A stretch of DNA of 64,000 nt from Geodermatophilus poikilotrophus (GCF_900111455.1 NZ_FOIE01000002.1:527663-591662); one strand, 5' to 3'. Numbered from the stretch's first letter, positions 51,101-59,192 are shown. Program-made: numbers and translations. Notes: generated from the letters alone by a model not told the origin.

Positions 51101-51557
51101 AGGGCAGCTGCTCGGCGGCGGCGAGCAGGGCGTCGAGGTCGGCGCTGGGCTCGGTCGAGGCGAGCACCGGCAGGCCGGCGTCGCGCGCCGCGGCGATCGC
51201 CCGCGCCTTGTTGCCGGTCAGCTCCAGCACCGACGCCGGTGGGCCGACGAAGGTGATCCCGGCCTGCGCGCAGGCCTCGGCCAGGTCCGGGTTCTCCGAC
51301 AGGAAGCCGTAGCCGGGGTAGACGGCGTCGGCCCCGGCCCGCTGCGCCGCGCCGACGACCTCGTCGACCGACAGGTAGGCGCGGACGGGGTGCCCCTCCT
51401 CGCCGATCTGGTAGCTCTCGTCGGCCTTGAGCCGGTGGACGGAGTTGCGGTCCTCCCAGGGGAAGACGGCGACCGTCTGCGCGCCCAGCTCGTAGGCCGC
51501 GCGGAAGGCCCGCACCGCGATCTCGCCTCGGTTGGCGACCAGCACCTTGGTGAACAC
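48183..51557 (-). CDS. pyc: Pyruvate carboxylase
   Basis: A 1124-residue biotin enzyme that carboxylates pyruvate to oxaloacetate. The N-terminal biotin carboxylase domain (about 1-450) has GGGGRGMRRV and VVHLFERDCSVQRRHQK. The carboxyltransferase domain (about 520-1000) opens with TDTTFRDAHQSLLATRVRT. The C-terminal biotinyl domain carries the biotin lysine K1090 in EAMKMEAS. Length and order match the single-chain enzyme of actinobacteria. GTG 51557 follows GAGGAG. It supplies the TCA cycle beside the sdh and lut genes. Confidence 0.95.
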   Translation of the reverse strand: MFTKVLVANRGEIAVRAFRAAYELGAQTVAVFPWEDRNSVHRLKADESYQIGEEGHPVRAYLSVDEVVGAAQRAGADAVYPGYGFLSENPDLAEACAQAGITFVGPPASVLELTGNKARAIAAARDAGLPVLASTEPSADLDALLAAAEQLPFPVFVKAVAGGGGRGMRRVEDPAELAGAVQAAMREAESAFGDATVFLEQAVVEPRHIEVQILADGQGNVVHLFERDCSVQRRHQKVVELAPAPNLDPALRERICADAVAFARAIGYVNAGTVEFLLDREGRHVFIEMNPRIQVEHTVTEEVTDVDLVQSQLRIASGETLADLGLSQDTIRLRGAALQCRITTEDPANGFRPDTGRITAYRSPGGAGIRLDGGSALGAEVGAHFDSMLVKLTCRGRDFGIAVARARRAVAEFRIRGVATNIPFLQALLDDPDFQAGRVTTSFIEQRPQLLTARSSADRGTRLLTYLADVTVNRPHGERPHLVDPVQKLPHLDLRTPPPDGSRQRLLATGPEAFAAELRAQTALAVTDTTFRDAHQSLLATRVRTKDLLAVAGHVARTVPQLFSLEAWGGATYDVALRFLHEDPWDRLAALREAVPNLCLQMLLRGRNTVGYTPYPEAVTDAFVREAAATGIDVFRVFDALNDVAQMRPAIDAVRETGTAVAEVALCYTGDLSDPGEDLYTLDYYLRLAEQIVDAGAHVLAIKDMAGLLRPPAAATLVTALRERFDLPVHLHTHDTAGGQLATLLAAWNAGVDAVDGAVASMAGTTSQPPLSAIVAATDATERATGLDLGAVNDLEPYWEAVRRVYAPFESGLAAPTGRVYRHEIPGGQLSNLRQQAIALGLGQRFEEVEDAYAAADRLLGRLVKVTPSSKVVGDLALQLVGSGVTVEDFAAEPGKYDLPDSVIGFLRGELGDPPGGWPEPFRSRALEGRRPAEPPAELSAEDERGLAEQPRQTLNRLLFPGPTREYEAHVDSYGDVSVLPTKEFLYGLRPGDEHAVDLEPGVTLLVGVEAVSDADERGMRTVMCTLNGQLRPVSVRDRSVDAQVKAAEKADRSDPGQVAAPFAGVVTLQVGEGDTVEAGQPIATIEAMKMEASITAPVAGTVKRLAISGVQQVEGGDLLVVLS

Positions 51558-51643
51558 AGCGCTCCTCAGGGGTCGGGACGGCTCGATGAGCCTCCCAGAC
51601 GGGACGGGCGCCGCGGGAGGGCCGACCGGGGTCCTGGCTGGAC

Positions 51644-51684
51644 AGGTGCGGAGCCCGGTCCGCGGGGGACCGGGCTCCGCACCT
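51644..51684 (-). terminator. Perfect 18-bp hairpin after the alcohol dehydrogenase
   Basis: AGGTGCGGAGCCCGGTCC (51644-51661) pairs perfectly with 51667-51684 around a five-base loop. It lies 35 bases past the dehydrogenase stop and separates its operon from pyc. Confidence 0.85.
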
Positions 51685-51718
51685 GGTCCTGCGCGCCGTG
51701 GGCGGCAGGGGTCCTTCG

Positions 51719-52744
51719 TCAGGGGACGAGGATCGCCCGGCCCCGGACCTTGCCGGCGTCGAGGTCGCGGAGCGCGTCCACGGCCCGGTCCAGCGGGTAC
51801 TGCTGGGTGTGCAGGGTGACCTTCCCGGCCTGCGCGAGCACCATCAGCTCGGCCAGGTCGGTGTAGGTGCCGACGATGTTGCCGACGATGTTCTTCTCAC
51901 CGGCGACGAAGTCCAGCGTCGGGATCCGGAGCTCGCCGCCGTACCCGATGACGTAGTACGAGCCGGCCGGGCCGGTCATGTGCCAGCCGTCCATCTCCGC
52001 GCCCTGCTCGGCGACGAAGTCGAAGACGACGTCCGCGCCCCCGCCGGTCAGGTCCTGGACCGCCTGCACCTGGTCGCCGTCGGCGACCACGGTCTCGTCC
52101 GCGCCGATCTGCCGGGCGAGCTCCAGCGCGTCGGGGTTGCGGTCGACGACGACGATCCGGGTGCCCGACAGCGCGGCCAGGCACTGGATGCCGATGTGGC
52201 CGAGACCGCCGGCGCCCTGCACGACCGCCGTCGTGCCCGGGTGCAGCAGCGGCAGGGCCTTGCGCACGGCGTGGTAGGCGGTGATGCCGGCGTCGGCGAG
52301 TGCGGCGACGTCGGCGGGGTTGGTCGACGGGTCGAGCTTCACGCAGGCACGGGCGGTGGTGCGCAGGTACTCGGCCATGCCGCCGTCGTCGTTCGACAGC
52401 CCGGGGAAGAAGGCGTTGTCGCACTGCATGTCCCGGCCGGCGCGACAGGCCGTGCACAGCCCGCAGCTGGGCTGCGGGTGCAGGATCACGGTGTCGCCGA
52501 CGGCGACGTTGGTGACCCCCTCCCCGACCTCGTGCACCCACCCGGCGTTCTCGTGCCCGATCACGTAGGGCAGGTCCGGGTTCTGCAGCTCGGCCCACTG
52601 GCCCTCGAGGATGTGCAGGTCGGTGCGGCAGACCCCGGCGCCGCCGATCCTGACCACGACGTCGAGCGGACCCTGGACCTGCGGTTCGGGGACGTCGTCG
52701 ATCGAGGGGTCGGCGTGGTACTCGTGCACGCGTACGGCCTTCAC
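51719..52744 (-). CDS. NAD-dependent alcohol dehydrogenase of the propane-oxidation type
   Basis: A 341-residue zinc alcohol dehydrogenase. Catalytic zinc residues are in GAGVCRTDLHILEGQW and YVIGHENAGWV; structural zinc cysteines in CGLCTACRAGRDMQC; the cofactor site in VVQGAGGLGHIGIQ. The sequence style (HILEGQW, LADAGITAYHA, DLDAGKVRGRAILVP) is that of the dehydrogenase in mim/prm propane-monooxygenase clusters, where it oxidises the alcohol made by the oxygenase. GTG 52744 overlaps the DUF59 gene by four bases. Its usual upstream oxygenase genes are absent here. Confidence 0.88.
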   Translation of the reverse strand: MKAVRVHEYHADPSIDDVPEPQVQGPLDVVVRIGGAGVCRTDLHILEGQWAELQNPDLPYVIGHENAGWVHEVGEGVTNVAVGDTVILHPQPSCGLCTACRAGRDMQCDNAFFPGLSNDDGGMAEYLRTTARACVKLDPSTNPADVAALADAGITAYHAVRKALPLLHPGTTAVVQGAGGLGHIGIQCLAALSGTRIVVVDRNPDALELARQIGADETVVADGDQVQAVQDLTGGGADVVFDFVAEQGAEMDGWHMTGPAGSYYVIGYGGELRIPTLDFVAGEKNIVGNIVGTYTDLAELMVLAQAGKVTLHTQQYPLDRAVDALRDLDAGKVRGRAILVP

Positions 52745-53508
52745 GGGTGGGTTCCCTTCGAGACGGTGAGCGGGAGCAGGGGGCGGTCCTCGGGTCGCGG
52801 GGCCTGGTCGGCCTCCGACCCGGGGTAGCGGGTGGTGAGCAGACCCCGGCAGAAGTGCGCGTTGCCGTCGACGGAGATGCGCACCGAGCGAGCCCGGCGC
52901 AGCACCAGCTCCGCCTGCGCAGGGGCGGGTCGGGTGCCGTCGTCGTGCACGAGCACCGGTGCGGCGTCGTGCACGGGCAGGCCGAGGGTCGCCCGCCGGC
53001 GCAGCAGCGCGTCGGTGGTGCGCTCCCCCGCCGGCAGGTCGCCGAGGGTGAGCGCCGCGACGTCCACCGCCGGGTCGGTGCGGAGCAGCGCCGTGACCGC
53101 CCGCTCCATCGCCGCGGTGTGCGCCTTGCGCTGGAAGGTCGCCCGCAGCTCGTCGAGGGAGTCCTCGGCCTCGTGCCCGAAGGTCCCCCGGTAGCCCAGC
53201 CCGGCTGCCATGCCGCGGTTGATCAGGTCGGAGTCGTGGTGGTCGTCGAGCTCGACCACCACGGACTCCACCCCGGGGACGGCGGACACCGCGCCGTGCG
53301 CGTCGGAGACCATCAGCCAGGCGAAGTTGGGCGCGCAGAACGAGGTGGGCAGCCGCAGGTGCACCTCGACGGCACGACCCTCGACCGACACCGAGCGGAC
53401 GAAGCCGACGTCGGTGATCGGCTCGTCCAGCTCGGGGTCGACGACGGTGCCCAGCGCTGCACGGACCTCGGCCTCGGTCACGGCCAGGTCGGGGAGGACG
53501 GCGGTCAT
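52741..53508 (-). CDS. MIP18/DUF59 iron-sulfur assembly-like protein
   Basis: A 255-residue protein. The first ~110 residues are a DUF59/MIP18 domain: AVTEAEVRAALGTVVDPELDEPITDVGFVRSV, PTSFCAPNFAWLMV with a Cys in the position used by Fe-S carriers, and VVVELDDHH. The C-terminal half is an uncharacterised extension (LGYRGTFGHEAEDSLDELRATFQRK). This architecture is found next to the amidohydrolase and dehydrogenase in propane/phenol-type binuclear monooxygenase clusters, where a role in metal-centre assembly is presumed. ATG 53508 starts it; the stop overlaps the dehydrogenase start (GTGA). Confidence 0.8.
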   Translation of the reverse strand: MTAVLPDLAVTEAEVRAALGTVVDPELDEPITDVGFVRSVSVEGRAVEVHLRLPTSFCAPNFAWLMVSDAHGAVSAVPGVESVVVELDDHHDSDLINRGMAAGLGYRGTFGHEAEDSLDELRATFQRKAHTAAMERAVTALLRTDPAVDVAALTLGDLPAGERTTDALLRRRATLGLPVHDAAPVLVHDDGTRPAPAQAELVLRRARSVRISVDGNAHFCRGLLTTRYPGSEADQAPRPEDRPLLPLTVSKGTHP

Positions 53509-53520
53509 CGGCGTCCCTCC

Positions 53521-54564
53521 TCAGACCGAGGCGAGGTCGGCCGCCGCGGGCTCGCGCGGGCCGGTCGCGGTCTCGTCGGCGTCGGGCAGCTGCAGCTCGG
53601 CCGGCACCGGCAGGTCGTAGAGCCGGGCGGCGTTGAGGCCGAGCACCTTCTTCTTCAGCGCGGTGGTGAGCGGGGCGTACTCGGTCATGTCCTCGGGGAT
53701 CTGGAAGTCCACGAAGCGCTCGACCAACCACTTCGGCGTCCACAGCGCGTAGTCGCTGGAGAAGAGGATGCGGTCCTCGCCGAGCCAGTAGGTGAGCTCG
53801 CCCATGATCTGCGCGAAGTAGCGGGGCCGGGTGTGGATGAACGGCATGGCCACCGCCAGGCCGGCGTACACGTTGGGCTCCTGGGTGGCGATCCAGCAGA
53901 AGTCCTCCAGGCGCGGCAGCCCGCAGTGCTCGACCACGAAGTTCAGGTCGGTGAAGTCGGTGGCCGCGTGGTCGACGTCGGCGACGTCGAAGGCGTCCCG
54001 GTCCAGCGGGCGGATCGTCGGGCCCTTGTGGACGTGGACGTTCCTGATGCCCAGCTCACGGCAGAGCTCGAAGTAGCGGTAGGCCATCGGGTCGGTGAGC
54101 TTCCACCCGCGGGACTCGCCGTGCCAGTCGGCGGTGTAGAGCTTCACGCCCTTGAGCTGCATCCGCTCGGCGTTGGCGCGGAGCTGGTCCAGGCCGTTCT
54201 CGCCGTCGCGCGGGTCCCAGTAGTGGTTGTAGGTGAGCTTGTCCGGGTGGGCCTGGGCGAGCGCGAACGCCTCCTCGGTCTGCCCGAAGCCCCGGTGGTA
54301 GAACTCCGCGAGCCGGGCCGGCTGGAAGATCGCGTGGTCGACGATCCCGTCGACGAACACGTCGCGCATCAGCCGCTCGCCGCCCTGGTACAGATACTCC
54401 TCGTAGCCCCAGGTCTCGGACTCCGGGCTGAGGTTGCGGTGGTAGTCGTAGAAGCAGTCGATGAACTGCTTGCCGTGGACGTTGCGCTGGTTCTCCGGGC
54501 GCGCGTCCCACAGGGCGATGTGGGAGTCCACGACGTAGTAGCTCTCGCCGTCCTTGCGGTACAT
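53521..54564 (-). CDS. Amidohydrolase-family protein of the mim/prm accessory type
   Basis: A 347-residue TIM-barrel metal hydrolase of the amidohydrolase-2 group: VVDSHIALWDARPENQRNVHGKQFIDCFYDYHR, LKGVKLYTADWHG, VHVHKGPTI, VVEHCGLPR and FSSDYALWTPKW. The N-terminal metal motif H-x-H is H-I-A-L here, so the first pair is incomplete. It is the usual neighbour of propane monooxygenase genes, where it is needed for full activity or maturation, though its reaction is not known. ATG 54564 follows GGAGG. It is divergent from the activator gene and starts an operon of three. Confidence 0.83.
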   Translation of the reverse strand: MYRKDGESYYVVDSHIALWDARPENQRNVHGKQFIDCFYDYHRNLSPESETWGYEEYLYQGGERLMRDVFVDGIVDHAIFQPARLAEFYHRGFGQTEEAFALAQAHPDKLTYNHYWDPRDGENGLDQLRANAERMQLKGVKLYTADWHGESRGWKLTDPMAYRYFELCRELGIRNVHVHKGPTIRPLDRDAFDVADVDHAATDFTDLNFVVEHCGLPRLEDFCWIATQEPNVYAGLAVAMPFIHTRPRYFAQIMGELTYWLGEDRILFSSDYALWTPKWLVERFVDFQIPEDMTEYAPLTTALKKKVLGLNAARLYDLPVPAELQLPDADETATGPREPAAADLASV

Positions 54565-54650
54565 GCCGGCCTCCGTCAGCTCGGTGTGAGGGCAGTCACC
54601 CTGCTCGGCCGACGCTAGGCAGCCCGACGGGTGGTGAGTAGGCGGTCGTT

Positions 54651-54665
54651 GTCTCACTTTGGGAC
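54651..54665. promoter_or_regulatory. Candidate operator in the divergent activator-amidohydrolase region
   Basis: GTCTC-ACTTT-GGGAC is an imperfect inverted repeat (four of five base pairs), preceded by TTGTCTC. It lies midway between the two divergent start codons at 54564 and 54731, where an activator would act on either gene. Confidence 0.35.
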
Positions 54666-54730
54666 GCCGACCCGCCCCGATCGGCGCGTACATTGCGTGT
54701 GGCGCAGGCCACAGAGGTCGGGAGGTCGTC

Positions 54731-56221
54731 GTGGACGGGCGCTCACTCGACTCCCCGGCGCCGCCGGCCGCGCTGACCGACCGGCCGGCCGGGCTGGCCG
54801 CGGCGCCGCGCGTGCGGGCGTCCTGGCACCGCAGTCAGCACTACGGCGTCCCCCCGGACGAGGTCATCCCCGTCTTCACCGGCTCGCTGGACACCGGGTC
54901 CCTGCTGTACGAGTGCGCGCACCGGGTCCTCACCGACCTGCAGGCGACGATCCCGAACGAACCGGTCAGCCTCATGGTGGCCGACTCCACGGGCCTCGTC
55001 CTGGCCCGGCTCGGCGACGACCCCGACATCCGGCGGTCGCTCGACCGCGTGCACCTGGCGCCGGGGTTCTCCTACAACGAGCGCAACGCCGGGACCAACG
55101 GGCTCGGGCTGTCCCTCGCCGACCGGGCGCCCACCCTGGTGCGCGCAGCGGAGCACTACTGCGCCGATCTGCGGGGCTACACGTGCGCGGCCGCGCCCGT
55201 GCTCGAGCCGGTGACCGGCGAGCTGGCCGGGAGCATCAACCTGACCACGTGGTCGGACTCCTCGTCGGAGCTCCTCCTGGGGCTGGCCCAGACGGCGGCG
55301 AGCGCCACCAGCGCGCTCATGCTCCTCCGCGCGGGCGGCCGGACGCTGCGGCCGGTACCCCGGGGCGACGTCTTCCACGTCACCGGTGGCCGGCTCGCCC
55401 CCGAGGACGGCGACCCGTGCGTCTCCACGAGCTGGCGTGCCGCCGTGGAGGAGGCGGCGACGGCCGTCGCCGCCGGGCGGGTGGCGGCCGTCGTGGGCGA
55501 GCCGGGATCGGGCAAGGCCACGCTCGCCGCGCTGGCCCGCCGCCGGCTCCCATCCCGGCAGCGGATCCTCCGCGCCCGCGCACCCGAGGCCGGCGACGTC
55601 ACGGCCTGGCTCGAGCTGTGGACCCCCGGCCTGCGCGACGCGGACACCTGCGTCATCGTGTCCGGGCTGCAGGACCTGCCGGCCTGGGCCGCCGGCGAGC
55701 TGGCCCAGATCCTGACCACCGCTCGCCGCGCCGGCCGGCCGCAGCCGTTCGTCCTGACGGCACCCGGCTTCTCCGCCATCCCCGACCAGCTGACCGGGCT
55801 GGCCGACACGGTCGTGGAGGCCCCGCCCCTCCGGCTCCGGACCGACGACGTCCTGCCGCTCGCGCAGCGGTTCGCGCGCGAGGAGCGCCACCGTGCGGTC
55901 GACTTCACCCCCCGTGCGGCGCGCGCGCTGGGCAGCTGCGGCTGGCCGGGCAACGCCACGCAGCTGCGCCGCGTCGTCCGGGACGCCGCGACGCGCGCCG
56001 ACGTCGTGGACCTGCACCACCTCGCCCCCGAGGTCCTCGACGGCGGCACGCGCCCCCTCGGCCGGCTGGAGCAGCTGGAGCGCAACGAGATCGTGCGCTG
56101 CCTCACCGAGCCCGGCACCACGGTCACCCGCGCCGCCGAGGAGCTCGGCATCGGCCGCGCCACGCTCTACCGGAAGATCGCCCAGTACAAGATCACGGTG
56201 CCGCCGCGCTCGACGGACTGA
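54731..56221 (+). CDS. GAF-AAA-Fis activator, MimR/AcoR-like
   Basis: A 496-residue regulator. Residues about 50-210 form a GAF sensor (FSYNERNAGTNGLGLSLA, YTCAAAPVLEPVTGELAGSINLTTW). Residues about 240-420 are a reduced AAA domain: Walker A is GEPGSGKATLAAL, but the G-A-F-T-G-A loop that contacts sigma-54 is absent. The C-terminal HTH_8 region (LEQLERNEIVRCL, VTRAAEELGIGRATLYRKI) binds DNA. MimR, which activates the propane monooxygenase operon, has this architecture. GTG 54731 follows GGGAGGT. It is divergent from the accessory operon it probably controls. Confidence 0.84.
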   Translation: MDGRSLDSPAPPAALTDRPAGLAAAPRVRASWHRSQHYGVPPDEVIPVFTGSLDTGSLLYECAHRVLTDLQATIPNEPVSLMVADSTGLVLARLGDDPDIRRSLDRVHLAPGFSYNERNAGTNGLGLSLADRAPTLVRAAEHYCADLRGYTCAAAPVLEPVTGELAGSINLTTWSDSSSELLLGLAQTAASATSALMLLRAGGRTLRPVPRGDVFHVTGGRLAPEDGDPCVSTSWRAAVEEAATAVAAGRVAAVVGEPGSGKATLAALARRRLPSRQRILRARAPEAGDVTAWLELWTPGLRDADTCVIVSGLQDLPAWAAGELAQILTTARRAGRPQPFVLTAPGFSAIPDQLTGLADTVVEAPPLRLRTDDVLPLAQRFAREERHRAVDFTPRAARALGSCGWPGNATQLRRVVRDAATRADVVDLHHLAPEVLDGGTRPLGRLEQLERNEIVRCLTEPGTTVTRAAEELGIGRATLYRKIAQYKITVPPRSTD

Positions 56222-56283
56222 CGGCACGACCGTCCCCGCCCGGCCGGAGCCGGGACGGCCGCGCCTGACGTGTGAGTGACGAC

Positions 56284-56323
56284 ACCGACCAGAACGGTCG
56301 GTCGGCCGACCGTTCTGGTCGGT
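56284..56323. promoter_or_regulatory. Long palindromic TetR operator
   Basis: Arms 56284-56301 and 56306-56323 are perfect inverse repeats of 18 bases (ACCGACCAGAACGGTCGG) around TCGG. It ends 20 bases before the TetR gene's ATG, so it covers the promoter. Two overlapping dimer sites may be present. Confidence 0.8.
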
Positions 56324-56343
56324 GAGCCCGTACCGTCTCCTGC

Positions 56344-56931
56344 ATGGCACGACCGTTCCGCCAGCAGGCCGACGAGGGCATCCTCGACCGGGCCGCTGCC
56401 CTCTTCGCCCGCCGCGGGTTCGCCAAGACGTCGGTGCAGGACATCGCGGACGCCGTGGGCCTGTCCAAGGCGGGCCTGCTGCACCACTTCCCGAGCAAGG
56501 ACGCGCTGCACGAGGCGGTGCTGGCCCAGGCCGAGACGCTGGGCCGGCGCGTGCTCGACCAGCTGGGCGACCTGCCCCCCGGTCCGGCCCGCGACCGGCA
56601 GGCGCTGGAGGTCCTGGTCGACGTCGCCCTGGCCCACCCCGGGCTGGTCGCGCTGCTCCTCGTGCCGGCGACCGACAGCGGTGCCGAGCCGAACCCGGCC
56701 GTGACCGACCTGGTCCTGCAGGCCTTCGGCGTCGACCCCGGGACCACGGAGCCGCCGCGCTCAGTCCGGGTGGTGGGCGCGCTGGCCGCACTCGCCGTCC
56801 TGACCCTCGCGGCGCACGCCCAGGACCAGACCACCGCATGGCGGCGGCACATCGTCGCCACCTGCTTCGACGCGCTCGGCCACCACGCTGCCGGCGCCAC
56901 CCCGTCCGACCCCGACCAGGTGGAGGCCTGA
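56344..56931 (+). CDS. TetR-family repressor of the MMPL transporter
   Basis: A 195-residue regulator. The N-terminal helix-turn-helix is typical of TetR: ILDRAAALFARRGFAKTSVQDIADAVGLSKAGLLHHFPSKDAL. The C-terminal ligand domain is helical with a Leu-rich end (VGALAALAVLTLAAHA). It probably represses itself and the transporter six bases downstream through the palindrome at 56284-56323, releasing on binding a small lipophilic ligand. Confidence 0.9.
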   Translation: MARPFRQQADEGILDRAAALFARRGFAKTSVQDIADAVGLSKAGLLHHFPSKDALHEAVLAQAETLGRRVLDQLGDLPPGPARDRQALEVLVDVALAHPGLVALLLVPATDSGAEPNPAVTDLVLQAFGVDPGTTEPPRSVRVVGALAALAVLTLAAHAQDQTTAWRRHIVATCFDALGHHAAGATPSDPDQVEA

Positions 56932-56937
56932 TCCCCC

Positions 56938-59118
56938 ATGGCTCTTCTGTTGTCCAGGCTCGGTGCGTTCTCGCACCGGCACCGCGCGGCCGTCGTCCTC
57001 GTCTGGCTCGTGCTGCTCGTCGGCGGTGGCGCAGGGGCGGCGACGCTGGCCGGCGAGACGTCGGACAGCTTCGCCATCCCCGGCCAGGAGTCGACCACCG
57101 CCCTGGAGCGGATCAGCGAGGAGTTCGGGGCCGCGGGCGGCGCGACGGCGCAGGTGGTGCTCGTCGCCCCGGACGGCCAGACCCTGGCCACGCCGGAGAG
57201 CGCCGCCGCCGTCGGCGCGCTGGTGGCCGAGCTGGGCGAGCTGCCCGGCGTCGCGTCGGCCAGCAACCCGCTGGACCCGGCCGCGCCGTCGGTCAACCAG
57301 CAGCTGACCACCGGCTACAGCACGGTCACCTACGAGGCGCCGGTCGGCGAGGTCACCCCCGCGCAGCAGGACGCGCTGACCGCCGCCGTCGAGGAGGCCG
57401 GGGACGGCGCACTGACCGTCGAGGTCACCGGCCAGGCGATCCAGGAGCCCCCGCACGTGGGCGGTCCCGCCGAGGCGATCGGTGTCGTCGTCGCGCTGGT
57501 GGTCCTCGCCGTCACCTACGGCTCGCTGGTCGTGGCCGGCATGAACCTGCTGACCGCGGTCGTCGGCGTCGGCATCGGCGTCCTGGGCATCACGGTCGCC
57601 ACCGGCTTCACCGACCTGTCGTCGACCACCCCGATCCTGGCCGCGATGCTCGGCCTGGCGGTCGGCATCGACTACGCGCTGTTCATCGTCAGCCGGTTCC
57701 GCCAGGAGCTGCGGCGGGGCGCCGACATCGGCACCGCGGTCGCCACGGCGGTCGGCACCGCCGGCTCCGCGGTCGTCACCGCGGGGCTCACCGTCGTCAT
57801 CGCGCTCACCGGCCTGTTCGTCGCCGGCATCCCGTTCCTGACCCAGATGGGTCTCGCCGCGGCCGGGACCATCGTCGTCGCCGTCCTGGTCGCCCTGACC
57901 CTGGTCCCGGCCGCGCTGGGCTTCCTCGGGATGCGCGCGCTGCCGAAGCGGCGGCGCACCACCGCGCCGACGCACCACGCGGCCGGTCGCGGCTTCCTGG
58001 GCGGCTGGGTCGCCACGGTCACCCGCCACCGCCTCGTGGCCGTGCTGCTGACGGTCGTGGCGCTGGGCACCGTCGCCGTCCCGTTCTTCTCGATGCAGAC
58101 CACGCTGGTGCAGACCCCGCCCGAGGACAGTACGCAGGCGCGAGCCGAGCAGCTGCTCGCCGCCGGCTTCGGCGAGGGCTTCAACGGCCCGCTCACCGTG
58201 CTGTTCGAGGGCGACGGCGCGGTGCCGGCCGCGGCGGCGGCTGCCGGCGAGATCCCCGGCCTGGACGACGTCGCACTCGTGACCCCGCCGGTGCCCAATG
58301 CCGACGGCACGGCCGCGCTGGTCAGCGTCATCCCGCAGTCGGGCCCGACCGACCCGGCCACCGAGCAGCTGGTCGCCGGCCTGCGCGACCTGCTCGCCGA
58401 CGTCGACGGCGCGCAGGCCTCGGTCACCGGCGCCACGGCGGTCAGCGTCGACGTCGCCACCAGCCTGGACGCCGCGCTGCCGGTCTACCTGGCACTGGTC
58501 GTGGGCCTGGCCCTGGTGCTGCTCGTGCTGGTCTTCCGCTCGCTGCTGGTGCCGCTGGTCGGCGTCCTCGGCTTCGTGCTCACCGTCGGGGCCGCGCTCG
58601 GCGCCACCGTCGCGGTGTTCCAGTGGGGCTGGCTGGCCGACCTGGTCAACCTCGACAGCACCGGCCCGCTGATCAGCCTCACGCCGATCCTGGTCATCGG
58701 CATCCTGTTCGGGCTGGCGATGGACTACCAGATCTTCCTGGTGTCCCGGATGCACGAGGCGCACAGCCACGGCGCCGCGCCGCTGGAGGCGATCCGCACC
58801 GGGTTCCGGCAGGCCGCCCCGGTCGTGGTGGCGGCCGCGCTGATCATGTTCTCGGTGTTCGCCGGCTTCGTGCCCTCCGGGGACGCGACCATCAAGTCGA
58901 TCGCCTTCGCGCTGGCCGCCGGCATCGCCTTCGACGCGTTCGTGGTCCGCATGGTGCTCGTCCCGGCGGCGCTGGCCCTGCTCGGCGACCGGGCCTGGTG
59001 GCTGCCGCGCTGGCTGCGCTGGCTGCCCGCCCTCGACGTCGAGGGTGCCGCGCTGGAGCGGTCCGCCACCCGGCCGCAGGTCCAGCAGCGCGAGGTGGTC
59101 GGCGCCGGCGAGCGCTGA
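56938..59118 (+). CDS. MMPL / RND-family exporter
   Basis: A 726-residue membrane protein with two repeats of one helix, a periplasmic loop and five helices. The proton-relay motifs are visible in each half: LGLAVGIDYALFIVSRFRQEL near residue 245 and LFGLAMDYQIFLVSRMHEA near residue 600 (G-x-D-Y-x-L/I-F-x-V-S-R). Such proteins export lipids, siderophores or drugs. No lipid-synthesis genes are adjacent, so the substrate is unknown; the TetR pairing favours a detoxification role. ATG 56938 lies six bases past the TetR stop. Confidence 0.9.
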   Translation: MALLLSRLGAFSHRHRAAVVLVWLVLLVGGGAGAATLAGETSDSFAIPGQESTTALERISEEFGAAGGATAQVVLVAPDGQTLATPESAAAVGALVAELGELPGVASASNPLDPAAPSVNQQLTTGYSTVTYEAPVGEVTPAQQDALTAAVEEAGDGALTVEVTGQAIQEPPHVGGPAEAIGVVVALVVLAVTYGSLVVAGMNLLTAVVGVGIGVLGITVATGFTDLSSTTPILAAMLGLAVGIDYALFIVSRFRQELRRGADIGTAVATAVGTAGSAVVTAGLTVVIALTGLFVAGIPFLTQMGLAAAGTIVVAVLVALTLVPAALGFLGMRALPKRRRTTAPTHHAAGRGFLGGWVATVTRHRLVAVLLTVVALGTVAVPFFSMQTTLVQTPPEDSTQARAEQLLAAGFGEGFNGPLTVLFEGDGAVPAAAAAAGEIPGLDDVALVTPPVPNADGTAALVSVIPQSGPTDPATEQLVAGLRDLLADVDGAQASVTGATAVSVDVATSLDAALPVYLALVVGLALVLLVLVFRSLLVPLVGVLGFVLTVGAALGATVAVFQWGWLADLVNLDSTGPLISLTPILVIGILFGLAMDYQIFLVSRMHEAHSHGAAPLEAIRTGFRQAAPVVVAAALIMFSVFAGFVPSGDATIKSIAFALAAGIAFDAFVVRMVLVPAALALLGDRAWWLPRWLRWLPALDVEGAALERSATRPQVQQREVVGAGER

Positions 59119-59134
59119 CCCTCCCGCACGAACG

Positions 59135-59170
59135 GCGCGGCCCGCCTCCCCTCGGGGAGGCGGGCCGCGC
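59135..59170. terminator. Perfect 17-bp bidirectional hairpin
   Basis: Arms 59135-59151 and 59154-59170 pair perfectly around a two-base loop. It lies between the convergent MMPL and APC permease genes and would serve both. Confidence 0.85.
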
Positions 59171-59192
59171 TGCTACTCGGGCCGGTCCGGCG

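Noticed and set aside
48573-51866. Long plus-strand frame antisense to pyruvate carboxylase
   Set aside because: The minus strand carries a full, motif-complete pyruvate carboxylase. The antisense frame is open only because stop codons are rare at this GC content.
54731-56221. Sigma-54-dependent activator
   Set aside because: The GAF-AAA-HTH_8 order suggested it, but the G-A-F-T-G-A loop for sigma-54 contact is missing and no -24/-12 promoter was seen in the divergent gap.
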